From Lotus japonicus (taxonomy: Eukaryota; Streptophyta; Magnoliopsida; Fabales; Fabaceae): a stretch of 64,000 nucleotides of DNA. The position numbers and the translations under genes were made by a program. Shown here piece by piece: positions 47,301 to 57,426 of this stretch. The notes beneath the pieces are model-generated. The model was not told the DNA's origin. It saw only the letters and a program-made list of their open reading frames with translations, and searched no databases. Every line of letters starts with the position of its first letter. The first letter of the stretch is position 1. The stretch lies in the NCBI RefSeq assembly GCF_012489685.1, contig NC_080044.1:17340369-17404368 (forward strand), given 5' to 3'.

Positions 47301-49191
47301 ATGGAAGTAGCACAAGTACTACACATGAATGGAGGTTCTGGAAAAGCAAGCTATGCAAACAACTCCATACTTCAGGTATCAATACCATAATAACATGTAT
47401 GTAAATGTAACGGTATAAGTTTATCCGTTTACTTTTCTAAAAAAAATAAAATTATCCGTTTACTTAATTTTCTGGCTACTCGCCCCACCCCAATTTATGG
47501 CAGTTTCTAACCAATACAAATTCTACATTCTGTAAGAGTTATAAATTGCCACAATATTGTTGTGTCTTTGTTGTGATATCAAGTTGAGTAAATTCTACAT
47601 TAGAAGATAAAGACAACTTTAAATGGTTTATAAGTGAGGGAATCAATCCACAATTGTGATTTGCTCTTTAATACCCGGTGTGATAATTTTTTGTAGTTGA
47701 AATCATCTCCTTTGACTCAATAGTTGTTTCGCGCTTTATGTCATTGGTGATACAGCAAAATGTAATTTCCTTGACAAAACCCATCATAGAGGAAGGCATA
47801 ACCAGTCTCTTCTACAACATGCTCCCAACAAGCTTGGCAATTGCAGACTTAGGTTGCTCTTCTGGACCAAATACTTTTTTTGCAGTGTCAGAAATTATCA
47901 AGGCTGTGGAGAAGCTCTGTCAAGAGTTGAACCATAAATCTCCTGAATATAATGTCTTTTTCAATGACCTTCCCGGGAACGACTTCAACAACATCTTCAA
48001 GTCCCTTGACAACTTCAAAGGGAAATTACATGATGAAATGGAATCTAGGATTGGTCCATGCTATTTCTTTGGAGTTCCAGGTTCTTTCCATGGGAGGATT
48101 TTTCCTAGTCGAAGTTTGCATTTTGTTCATTCCTCTTACAGCCTTCAATGGCTATCTAAGGTTTATACTACTCCCTCCGGTCCTATTTATAAGCAACAAA
48201 AAAAAATTCACATAGTTTAAGAAAAATAGTTAAACTAGATAAAATGCATTAAATATGTCTTGAATCAAAATAAACTTCTAAAATTACCCTTTGTTATTAG
48301 TATTGGAAAGTGAGAAAGAGATATAATAATTAATGAGACACATTTTACAAGTTAGAATTAATAAGAGCATCATTGGAAAAAAATAATTAATATAGCTCAA
48401 ACTTTCATTTGGTTCTTATAAAAATGACCAAAATTTTTCATCTCTTTCATGCTTATAAATAAGACCGGAGGGAGTAATTGATTAACACTTTTTCTTATTT
48501 TGATTAATTAAGGGTGATCACTTTATATTTTAACAGTTGTTCAATGGTTATTAATTAGGTTCCTGAGGGTATAAACAACAATAAGGGCAACATTTACATT
48601 GGCAGCACAAGCCCCTCAAACGTTTACAAGGCTTACTACAAGCAATTTCAAAGTGATTTCTCTTATTTTCTCAAGTGTCGAGCAAATGAACTAGTGGAAG
48701 GAGGACACATGGTTCTAACATTTGCGGGAAGAAGAAGCAACGATCCACAGAGCAAGGAGTGTTGCTTCATTTGGGAGCTTATGGCTACGGCTCTTAATGA
48801 TATGGTCTCGCAGGGAATCATAAAGGAAGAGCAAGTGGATACTTTCAACATTCCTCAATATAATCCATCCTTGTCTGAAGTAAAATTAGAAGTTATAAAT
48901 GAAGGTTCATTTGTCATCAATCGCATGGAGGTGTCTGATGTGAATTGGAGCACTTTAGGGAACCAGAATAATGATTTTTATTTTGAATCTAAAATATCTA
49001 AGCAACTCAGTGAGGGTGGATACAATGTTGCACGGTGCATGAGGGCTGTGGCTGAACCATTGTTGGTTAGCCACTTTGGTGATGCTATCATTGAAGAAGT
49101 TTTTACTCGTTACAAAGAAATCTTGGCTAATCGGATGTCGAAGGAAAATAGTTTCATCAACGTTACTATTTTATTGACTAGAAAAGCATGA
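47301..49191 (+). CDS. SABATH family carboxyl methyltransferase (SAM-dependent)
   Basis: Three exons, 47301-47375, 47756-48160 and 48559-49191, give 370 residues, a normal length for the family, with phase 0 at both junctions. These cytosolic enzymes transfer a methyl group from S-adenosylmethionine to the carboxyl of small acids such as salicylate, benzoate or jasmonate. The N-terminal MNGGSGKASYANNS (9-22) and Q25 contribute to cofactor and substrate binding. DLGCSSGPNT (56-65) is the SAM motif, and NDLPGNDFNNIF and SSYSLQWLS (151-159) are family signatures. Salicylate methyltransferases usually have Met before the Trp in SYSLMWLS. Here it is Gln, so the substrate should not be assumed to be salicylate. 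The gene is intact. Intron 2 contains a Stowaway-like MITE. From memory the Arabidopsis counterpart at the conserved position is AT5G66430. Confidence 0.95.
48171..48474. repeat. Stowaway-like MITE in SABATH intron 2, 304 bp
   Basis: The ends CTCCCTCCGGTCCTATTTAT and, read inverted, CTCCCTCCGGTCTTATTTAT differ at one base over 24. TA flanks both sides (48169-48170 and 48475-48476), as for Tc1/mariner-derived Stowaway elements. It starts only ten bases after the exon 2 donor and fills most of the 398-base intron. The near-perfect ends point to a young insertion. Confidence 0.9.
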
Positions 49192-50130
49192 GAAAGAAGC
49201 TTGAATCTACTATTTATCTTTGAGTAATCTCAAAAATAATTTCCTTTTGTTTACTTTATTTACCTAGCTGCTAATTAGCTAGGGAGTATCATGTTGTATA
49301 ATTGTTTGTGATTGAAGTTAAGGAAAGAAACCTAGGAGTATCATGTTGTACCTGGACTAGTAATTGTTTGTGATTTAAGTCATCTATTAATAAAAATATA
49401 CTAAATATTTCAAAATTATATTCTGTATTTGTGTGTTACAAGTAACGGTAAAGTTCTATGAGAAATTTTGGAGGGCTTGCATAAGGTCTGCAGACACATC
49501 CATGACATGAGAGTGCAGACCCATGACTTAATTATTATAAATAGTTGGTGCTTATATTTTAAGCTTAAATATGTCTTTGATCTCTCTAAAATTAGGGTCT
49601 TTTGGTTTATGCCCCTTTAAATATTAGCCTTATGTGGTAGAGCATTTTCTTGTAGTAAAACCACTCTCACATTACTTGAAACCCACCACCACAACCAGTA
49701 CCTTGCAACCTAACCTACACCTTCTTCACATTTTCTTGTAGTAAAACCACTCTCACACTACTTGAAACCCACCACTACGATCATTGCCTTGCAACCGAAC
49801 CTACACCACCACCACTGATTCTCACTACTACTTCATCGTCTCACCCAACACCCTTCATTACCATTGTCATCATCTATCATCCACCAATGTTGTCGCTCTG
49901 ACACTCTATATGACCTTACACGACTAACAATGGAGGGTTATTAGGTGGTGGAGGGTAGTGGCGCTAGTGATGGGTGGGGGTGGAGGATACAATGAATTAG
50001 TAGCAAGATTAGAGGGTGACAATGGCAGTGGTAGAGGGGGTCAAAAATTGGTGCAGTTTATTGTGCAGTGGTGAATGACAATTAACAATAATAGTGGAAA
50101 AATGGAATTTATAAGTTGTCATTCTTTTAA
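49192..50130. other. 3' UTR of SABATH gene and intergenic tandem repeats
   Basis: After the stop, GGAGTATCATGTTGTA and AATTGTTTGTGATT each occur twice within 49280-49380, a small duplication in the likely 3' UTR. At 49643-49815 an 86-base unit (ATTTTCTTGTAGTAAAACCA to CTACACC) occurs twice in tandem with a few changes. The rest is CA-rich low-complexity DNA. No gene. Confidence 0.6.
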
Positions 50131-51423
50131 GGCTTAATTGCAGTTTTCGTCCCTGATGTATAGCGCTTGTGCAATTTTGGTCCCTTTTGTTTAAAACGTG
50201 CAATTTTGATCCACCTAAGTTCTGGACGTGACAATTAGGTCCTTCTGTCAAATTGGTAACAGAAGTTGCCTATGTGGACTTAACTAATGACCTGGAACTG
50301 ACAATGTGTGACACTGAAATGCCATGTCGTATTTCCTTTTAAAAAAATAATTAATTTTCTTTTCATTTTAATTTACTTCTAAATTGTATTTTTAATAACC
50401 CTCCTTCATCTCTAGAGATACAGCACCACCGCCCCACCGGTCACCACCGCCAGTCGCTTCTTCTCCTTTCTCCATCGCCCCACCACCACTCAAGCATCGC
50501 ACTGCCACACTCTCTCTTTCTTCTTTCTTTCTTCTTCTTCTTCTTCTTCTTCTTCTTCTTCTCCTCCCACTCACCACTCCCTTCTCAACACCAAAAACAC
50601 TCACCCCATCGATCCCTCTTTCCTTCACCTTCTTCTTTTAACACACAGGAACCGACGGAGGAGGAGCGAAAATAGGAGCCAAGCTTTCATTGTCACGACC
50701 AGAGAATCGAATTCCACTCGATTTCAATTTTCAAACTCTACCCAAATCCAAAAAAGTTCAGAAAAACAACAAATTGGTTGTTGAGGACGGTGTGGGGATC
50801 GTCGATGAAGCGAACCATCTCGTAAAGCACCCTCTCGACGGCGGGATGAGGTCGATACTGTTGACCTTGTCAGTGTTGATGAGGTCGCAGAGGTGGAGAT
50901 TGGTGGCCCAATCGGGTTCGTCGAGGGCTTCGGAGGTAGCGTCCTCGACGAGCTTGTCGACCTGGGTGATTGAGGAGGAGGGTTTCTGGGTGAAGGGGTG
51001 AGGGTTTGGGTTGATGAGCGTAGGAGGGAGAAGGTGAAGGGGTTTGGGTTTAGGTATGATGAGCTGAGTGTGGGAGGGAAAAGGGGAGGGGTTTGAGGTT
51101 GATGTTGCTGGGTTTTGGGTGGGGGTGTTTTGATTATGGGTTTCTTCAGATTGAAAGATGAAGGTGAGATGATGAAGAATTGAAGATGATGAAAGGGAAG
51201 ATGAAGAAGGGGCGGTGGTTTTTTCTTTCTTTATGAGTTTTTATAAATTAATTTAATTAATATTATTTTTATTTATTTAATTAGGTGGCATCCCAGTGGC
51301 GCACAAAGTCACATCCATGTCATTAATGAGCTCCACATAGGCAAACGGCGTTAACGATTTGACGGAAAACTAACGGAAGGACCTAATTGTCACGTCCAAA
51401 ACTTAGGTGGATGCAATTAAGCC
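50131..51423. mobile_element. Pack-MULE with a TOM1-like VHS fragment, 1293 bp
   Basis: Both ends read inward GGCTTAATTGCA, and related sequence (GACAATTAGGTCCTTC) follows in both arms, the right arm lacking about 60 bases. A perfect 9-base duplication TTCTTTTAA flanks it (50122-50130 and 51424-51432). The interior includes a (TTC)n tract at about 50520-50562 and an antisense VHS-domain fragment at 50789-50961. No transposase is present. Same terminal style as the MULE at 31622-33370. Confidence 0.92.
50789..50961 (-). pseudogene. Captured VHS-domain fragment (TOM1-like, TOL)
   Basis: On the minus strand 50961-50843 reads VDKLVEDATSEALDEPDWAT then NLHLCDLINTDKVNSIDLI. After a frame change 50839-50789 reads VERVLYEMVRFIDDPHT. 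These are the beginning and the end of the VHS domain of plant TOM1-like proteins, which sort ubiquitinated membrane cargo. The middle of the domain is missing and the two parts are out of frame. The 103-codon plus-strand frame over the same bases is a shadow. Confidence 0.8.
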
Positions 51424-51685
51424 TTCTTTTAATCAAAATCCCAACACAAACAAAAATTGAAATTTAATTTTTTTTAAGTTTTCAAATCTTAAAACAAAAT
51501 CATCTCGAACTTGACCTAAGGGGAAAAGTAGAAAGAAAGATGTAAGAGAGAATTAGAGAAGAGGGAGATGAACTATGCTCTTTGGTTTGCACTTGGCATG
51601 AAAACGAGTTGGTATCATCTCCACTGCCACCATTCCTGCCATGGCCACCACCGTCACCACTATCACCACATCAGTCGCCGTCGCC
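51424..51685. other. Spacer between MULE and hAT element
   Basis: AT-rich then CCACCA/TCACCA low-complexity DNA, which continues after the hAT element at 52243. No gene. Confidence 0.4.
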
Positions 51686-52242
51686 TAGAGATGACAGGAA
51701 AACCCACACCCACAGGGCCCAACCCGAACCGAACTCGAAATTTCGGGCGAAACCCGATTTCTTAGGGTTTGGGTTTGGGTTTCCCCCGAATTTTAAAACA
51801 TGTTTGAGTTTGGGTGTGGGATTGATTAAACCCGCACCCAAACCTAAACCCGATGCCTTATGTATGTAATTACCCGCCCTTATACATATATTATTAAAGT
51901 TACTAAGTAGAGTTTTCTTCAACGTAAAAAATTGATGAATTATGTTGTTTATCAGCTTATGTTCATGAACTATATTTTTTCCTTGGTATTGGAAATATGA
52001 TGAGGTTTAATCAGCTTTTGTTCATGTTGTTCTCTTATGTACATGTTGTTTCTGGGTCGGGTTTTTTTAGGGCTCGGTGCTCACATCGGGTTTTGGATTT
52101 GGGTTTGGGTAACCCGAAACCCAGGGATTTGGGTTTGGGTTTAACTTTTGCACTCATTATTGGGTTTGAGTTTGAGTGTTAAGTTCGGGTTTGGGTGTTG
52201 GAATGGTCAAACCCGCACCCACGGGGCCCGTTGCCAACCCTA
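51686..52242. mobile_element. hAT-type non-autonomous element, 557 bp
   Basis: The left end TAGAGATGACAGG and right end TTGCCAACCCTA (inverted TAGGGTTGGCAA) are related inverted repeats. A perfect 8-base duplication CCGTCGCC flanks the element (51678-51685 and 52243-52250). Subterminal GGGTTTGGGT and AACCCGAACC clusters resemble hAT transposase sites. Open frames inside follow these repeats and are not genes. Confidence 0.9.
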
Positions 52243-52789
52243 CCGTCGCCACGACTTCAGTCACCATTGCCACAACCGAGTCATCGCCTCTATCGTCTTT
52301 GTCACCACCGTCACTACCAACCAATGAGATGAAAAACGGTGATGGTGAAGAGTTGGTAGTGATAGTGGTGACAACAACTGTGGTGCGGTCGGAGGCGGTG
52401 ACAGTGGTAGCGATAGCGATGAAGGTGGTGGTAGTGGTTTGCGGTAGCAACGATGATTGCAGCAATGACAATGGTTGTGGTGGTGGTGATAGTTGCAAAT
52501 GCTTCAATGACAACAAAAATGAACATATTTTCTAAATTTTAAAAATTTAAAAATGAAAACTATTTTTAGAAAAATGAAAATGAAAATTCTCTGGACAAAT
52601 CTTTTCTCTTTTCACTTTCTCTCTTAAACCAAACACACTCAATTGAAGTCAACTAATGGCACCACGTGCAATGTCATTCTGCGCAGGACGCCCCACATCA
52701 TCCTTTGGAGCTCCGGTCAATGCAACAATGGCAGGTTCATGACGTGATTTCCCACCCAACACTCTCCACAGTCCACACTGTAACTGAAC
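52243..52789. other. Low-complexity GGTGGT-type DNA and upstream region of the Tm-1-like gene
   Basis: From 52243 to about 52500 the sequence is CACCAC/GGTGGT-like with open frames on both strands of simple Thr, Val or Ser composition, not genes. After 52540 the promoter and leader of the Tm-1-like gene follow; no clear TATA box was found. Confidence 0.5.
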
Positions 52790-55700
52790 ATGGCTCACGA
52801 AAACCACACCTCAACCCTTCGCGTTCTCTGCATCGGAACCCTGGACACCAAGCTCGACGAGCTCCGTTTCCTCTCCGATTCCCTCCGTTCCAATCTCCAC
52901 CGCTTCACCCACCACTCCTCGCCCAATCTCCAACTCGTCCTCGTCGATGTTTCCACCGGCCCAAACGCGCCACCACAACAACCTTCACCAAACTTCACAT
53001 TCGTTTCCAGAAACGATGTCCTCTCTTGTCACCTCTCATCCTCGCATCTTCTTCCAGAAGACAGAGGCGAAGCCGTTGCTGTCATGAGCCAAGCGCTGGA
53101 GAATTTCCTGAATGAATCATCTCACGACATCGCCGGCGTAATCGGCGTCGGTGGCAGCGGAGGGACATCGCTGTTATCATCTCCGTTCAGGTCTCTCCCT
53201 CTCGGGATCCCGAAGCTGATTGTGTCAACCGTTGCCAGTGGCCAAACGGAGCCTTATGTGGGAACCTCAGATCTGGTGCTGTTTCCCTCTATTGTGGATG
53301 TTGCTGGTGTTAACAGTGTGAGCAGGGTGGTGCTGTCCAGTGCTGCTTCTGCTTTTGCTGGAATGGTTGTTGGAAGGGTTCAGAGCTTGAAGGATTTGGA
53401 TTCGAGAGGTGAAGATTGTAAGCCCACTGTTGGTTTAACTATGTTTGGGGTTACCACTAGTTGTGTCAATGCGGTGAGGGATCGGTTGCGTGATGAAGGG
53501 TATGAGAGCCTGGTTTTTCATGCAACTGGGGTTGGTGGTAGGGCTATGGAGGATTTGGTTAGACAGGGATTTATCCAGGTATTTGATTTTGGGGAATTGA
53601 GGGTTTTCATTCAGTCACTTATTTGGAATCTCATTGCTTAGCACTGTGTTTTTTTGTTTATGATTATCTCAATTATGATTCTGCACATTTGGTTATTCTT
53701 TTCTTTTAATTTGCTTAGGGTGTTTTTGACATCACAACAACAGAGGTAGCAGACCACATTGTTGGAGGTGTAATGGCTTGTGACGGTTCTCGCTTTGATG
53801 CCATCATAGAGAAGAAAATCCCCCTGGTTCTGAGTGTGGGAGCATTGGACATGGTGAATTTCGGAGCAAAAGATACTGTACCGCAGGAATTTCAGCAGAG
53901 AAATATATATGAACATAATAAGCAGGTGATTAGGTGACTACTCTGCATGTCTAGGGTGTTTTCTTTTGTTTTTGCTTGAAAGCTACGCAATGCTCGCATT
54001 TGCATGTTTGAGAATGGTTAGATATTTCCTGCTATCCTGTGACTTCGACCAAAGTAACATTTTATCAGTGATTATGTTGGACTGTTCATAATGCTTTTTA
54101 TCATTGACTGGAGTTTAAGATGTTTGAAAAGGGGTTGCTGATTTAGTGCTTATGCTAACATAAGAAATCAATTGATTCTCTCCCTAGGTTTCGCTCATGC
54201 GAACAACAGCTGATGAGAACAGAAGATTTGCTGATTTCATAGCAAAAAAACTGAACAATTCATCATCTAAAATTCGTGTTTGCCTTCCAGAAAAGGGTAT
54301 ATCTGCTTTAGATGCACCGGGTAAGCCCTTTTATGATCCAGAGGCAACGGGTACACTTATTCATGAATTACAAAGGCTTGTTCAGACTGATGATAATCGA
54401 AAGGTACTAAAATTGCGCAATGGTGTTATTTACCATATTTGTAAGCTTCAACTTCTCTTGGATTTTATTTTTATTTATTACTGAGCATTTTGTAAGGTTA
54501 GAAGTTGTGTATTTTGCAGGTAAAAGTGTATCCACATCATATTAATGACCTTGAATTTGCAAATGCATTGGTTGATGCGTTCTTAGAGATTGATGAGACA
54601 ACTAGTAAAGATTCTACTCATTCACCTGTAGCCAGTCCTGAATCTGTAGTACACTTTCATGAGGATTATATTTCAAATGCATCAAGCTCTGGGACCATTG
54701 TCTATGCACCTAGTGACTTCCCAAATGCAAGACCAGGTTCTTATTTCATTTAAATTTGCATTCTGTCTTTCTTGTTCTGTAGTATTTTGTTAATGACAGT
54801 TATAGATGTGAATAATGCTGACCTTCTAGTGGTTTGGCCTTTCAATCAATCAATAAGCATATTCCTTTGCCAGGTTGCCTGCAGTGGCTGCCATTTGAGA
54901 ATAAAGAATTAATTTTATAAATTTCCTCATTATTTGTTTCTTTTTCCTTGAAGCTTTAATTTGTTGTCTTGAAAAATATTTACTCAATGCTAATAGCTTA
55001 TTATTTTTGTTATATTTCTGTTGAATTTGGCAGAAATAAGGTGTTCTCTGATAATTGCTTTTGGTAAAAAATATTTTCTGTGTCTGACTGTGCAAGTACT
55101 GTTTCCTTTCTTGTGGCAGAAACTTTGGAGAAAACACAGCTAATATTGCAACAATTGAAACATCAAATAGATAAAGGAATTCCTATAATAGGAGCTGGTG
55201 CTGGGACAGGTATATCTGCCAAGTTTGAAGAAGTTGGAGGTGTAGATCTAATAGTACTGTACAACTCAGGGCGCTTCCGGATGGCTGGAAGAGGTTCATT
55301 AGCAGGGTTATTACCTTTTGCTGATGCTAATGCTGTTGTGCTCGACATGGCCAATGAAGTTTTACCGGTACACCTTTATTTATATACTTTTTATATGAGA
55401 CTTTAAAAAGTATTGCTCACTGCTAACTTCTATTCAAGTTCTTGTTACGTAAGTGGGTGATTTTTTAGGTGCTTTTCAGTTAAACATACTAGATTTCTAG
55501 ATTCTTCTTAATATATAGGTGATAAATGGACCAACTAAACAGATGAAATGCCAACAAATTATTAACCTTCAATACTCATTTGGGGTGATAAATTTCTTAT
55601 GTTATTTGATGATAAAATGGTCTTGTCAAGGTAGCACTGTATCTCTTTCATATCTCTTTCTGTCCAACACACTGATATTTTGTTTTCAGGTGGTAAAGAA

Positions 55701-56815
55701 GGTACCAGTTCTTGCTGGTGTATGTGCAACTGATCCCTTCCGTCGAATGGAGTACTTCCTTAAACAGGTGGAGTCTACTGGATTCTCTGGGGTACAAAAT
55801 TTTCCAACTGTTGGGTTATTTGATGGTAATTTTAGACAAAACCTTGAAGAAACAGGAATGGGATATAGGTAGGCGTTAGGAAAAGAATTTCTCAATATAC
55901 CATTAATTTTACTGTTACAACTTACAGCTTTGATTCATTTTCATATTGAATGAACAGCTTGGAAGTTGAGATGATTCGAAAAGCACATAACATGGGTCTC
56001 TTAACAACCCCATATGCATTCAATCAACATGAAGCAATTGAAATGGCTAAAGCTGGCGCTGATATTATAGTGGCCCATATGGGTCTAACAACAACAGGCT
56101 CCATAGGCGCAAAAACAGCTGTTTCACTTGAGGAAAGTGTCGTGCGTGTACAAGCTATTGCAGATGCAGCACATAGAATCAACCCCAATGCCATTGTGCT
56201 GTGTCATGGAGGTATGCACATCACCCGGAAGCCTTTTTGTCTGAATATATTGATCAGTTAAATAGTACATTTTGTCTCACTAAAGTTGTTTTGATGGTCA
56301 TGTGACAAAGTTTAGAATGTTTTTTATTAGATAAAAGCATCCTCCTATGTCTTTAAGTTAAAGCTCGAACTGAATCATCTTAGTTTGTATTTGAAAGTTG
56401 TAGGTGTGAGAGCTCCGTTGAGATTGGTGATTGTATTTTTCGAAGATAAATTATTTTGCAGTTGTGAATCTGTGTAACTACTTTGTATGATTGTTCTTAC
56501 TCTGCGCTTAGTTTCTAGTTTATTGAGGAATTGATGTAGTTATTCAACCTTGCTACTTTTACTGCTCACTGTTCAAGTGTTCTTATTCCTTAATGTCTTG
56601 AAATAGTGGTTTGTGTTTATCAACTTTTTTCAGAGTATAACTTACAGTTACTGGAATATGCAGGTCCGATATCGGGTCCAGAAGAGGCGGAATTTATATT
56701 GAAGAGAACCAAGGGAGTTCATGGATTTTATGGAGCATCAAGCATGGAAAGACTACCAGTGGAACAGGCTATCACAAGTACAGTCAAACAGTACAAGTCA
56801 ATTTTTATTTGTTGA
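52790..56815 (+). CDS. Tm-1/UPF0261-like protein: ATP-binding domain plus TIM barrel
   Basis: Eight exons (52790-53578, 53719-53925, 54188-54403, 54520-54736, 55120-55367, 55690-55868, 55958-56211, 56664-56815) join in phase to 753 residues, matching the usual length of plant members. Residues about 10-420 are the Tm-1-like ATP-binding module: [18 protein letters not shown] near the start, [12 protein letters not shown] around 119-130, the segment ending [16 protein letters not shown] near 260, then [14 protein letters not shown] in exon 2. Residues about 480-745 are a TIM-barrel domain with [54 protein letters not shown] and a final [15 protein letters not shown]. Tomato Tm-1, of the same family, inhibits tobamovirus RNA replication; the ordinary plant role of the family is unknown. 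The gene is intact, ends in [10 protein letters not shown] and converges on the P450 gene. From memory the conserved Arabidopsis counterpart is AT5G66420. Confidence 0.95.
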
Positions 56816-57426
56816 TGTTCAACTTCAACATGTTTGTAATCATGCCAGTTCTGTACGCTACATTGCTAATAATGGCTGCTTATATCACTCTGTTACCTAA
56901 CATATAATTGTGATAGAAATATTTCAATAATAGCAATAATAAAAATACGATCATATTATTTATATTTACATAAACAATTTGGCCCATTATACCTAAAAAG
57001 GCTTTTTAAATGACCAGAAACCTGACTTTATTTAGCTAAATAAGCTTTTAAAAACTCTTCATTTATTTAGTAAATATGTTTGGCCATGTAGGCTTGGCAA
57101 TAGGTCTAGCTAGAGGTCTGATCAGCTTTCATCTCTACTACTCTCAAAAATTTAACAGGACTCAGACTCATCATACACCACAAGGTTCACTTGTAATTAA
57201 ATTTGTAACCCAATTCACCCAAAGTAGACAATACATTGGCCAGGATTATTAATACCTAAAAGTAGTGTATTAACTGGATCAAAACATTATTAATCTTGCA
57301 CCAATTTATTTCCTGTGGTGCCCTTTGCTTCAAATATCATAAATCTGAAGATGTGCACAACTGTCTGCTGCAATGTTCTTTTGGTCTTCTTACGGCTCCA
57401 TGACCTCCATTTATGCCTCTGGCATG
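56816..57426. other. Intergenic DNA between convergent genes
   Basis: This holds the 3' UTRs of the Tm-1-like gene (+) and the P450 gene (-). TTGTGATAGAAATATTTCAATAATAG at about 56909 may be near a polyadenylation region. No other feature. Confidence 0.5.

Noticed and set aside
50392..50628. 78-codon minus-strand frame with an Arg run
   Set aside because: The run comes from a (TTC)n/(GAA)n microsatellite inside the Pack-MULE.
52157..52535. Two 119-codon open frames on opposite strands
   Set aside because: Both come from GGTGGT/CACCAC simple sequence and hAT subterminal repeats, giving low-complexity peptides.
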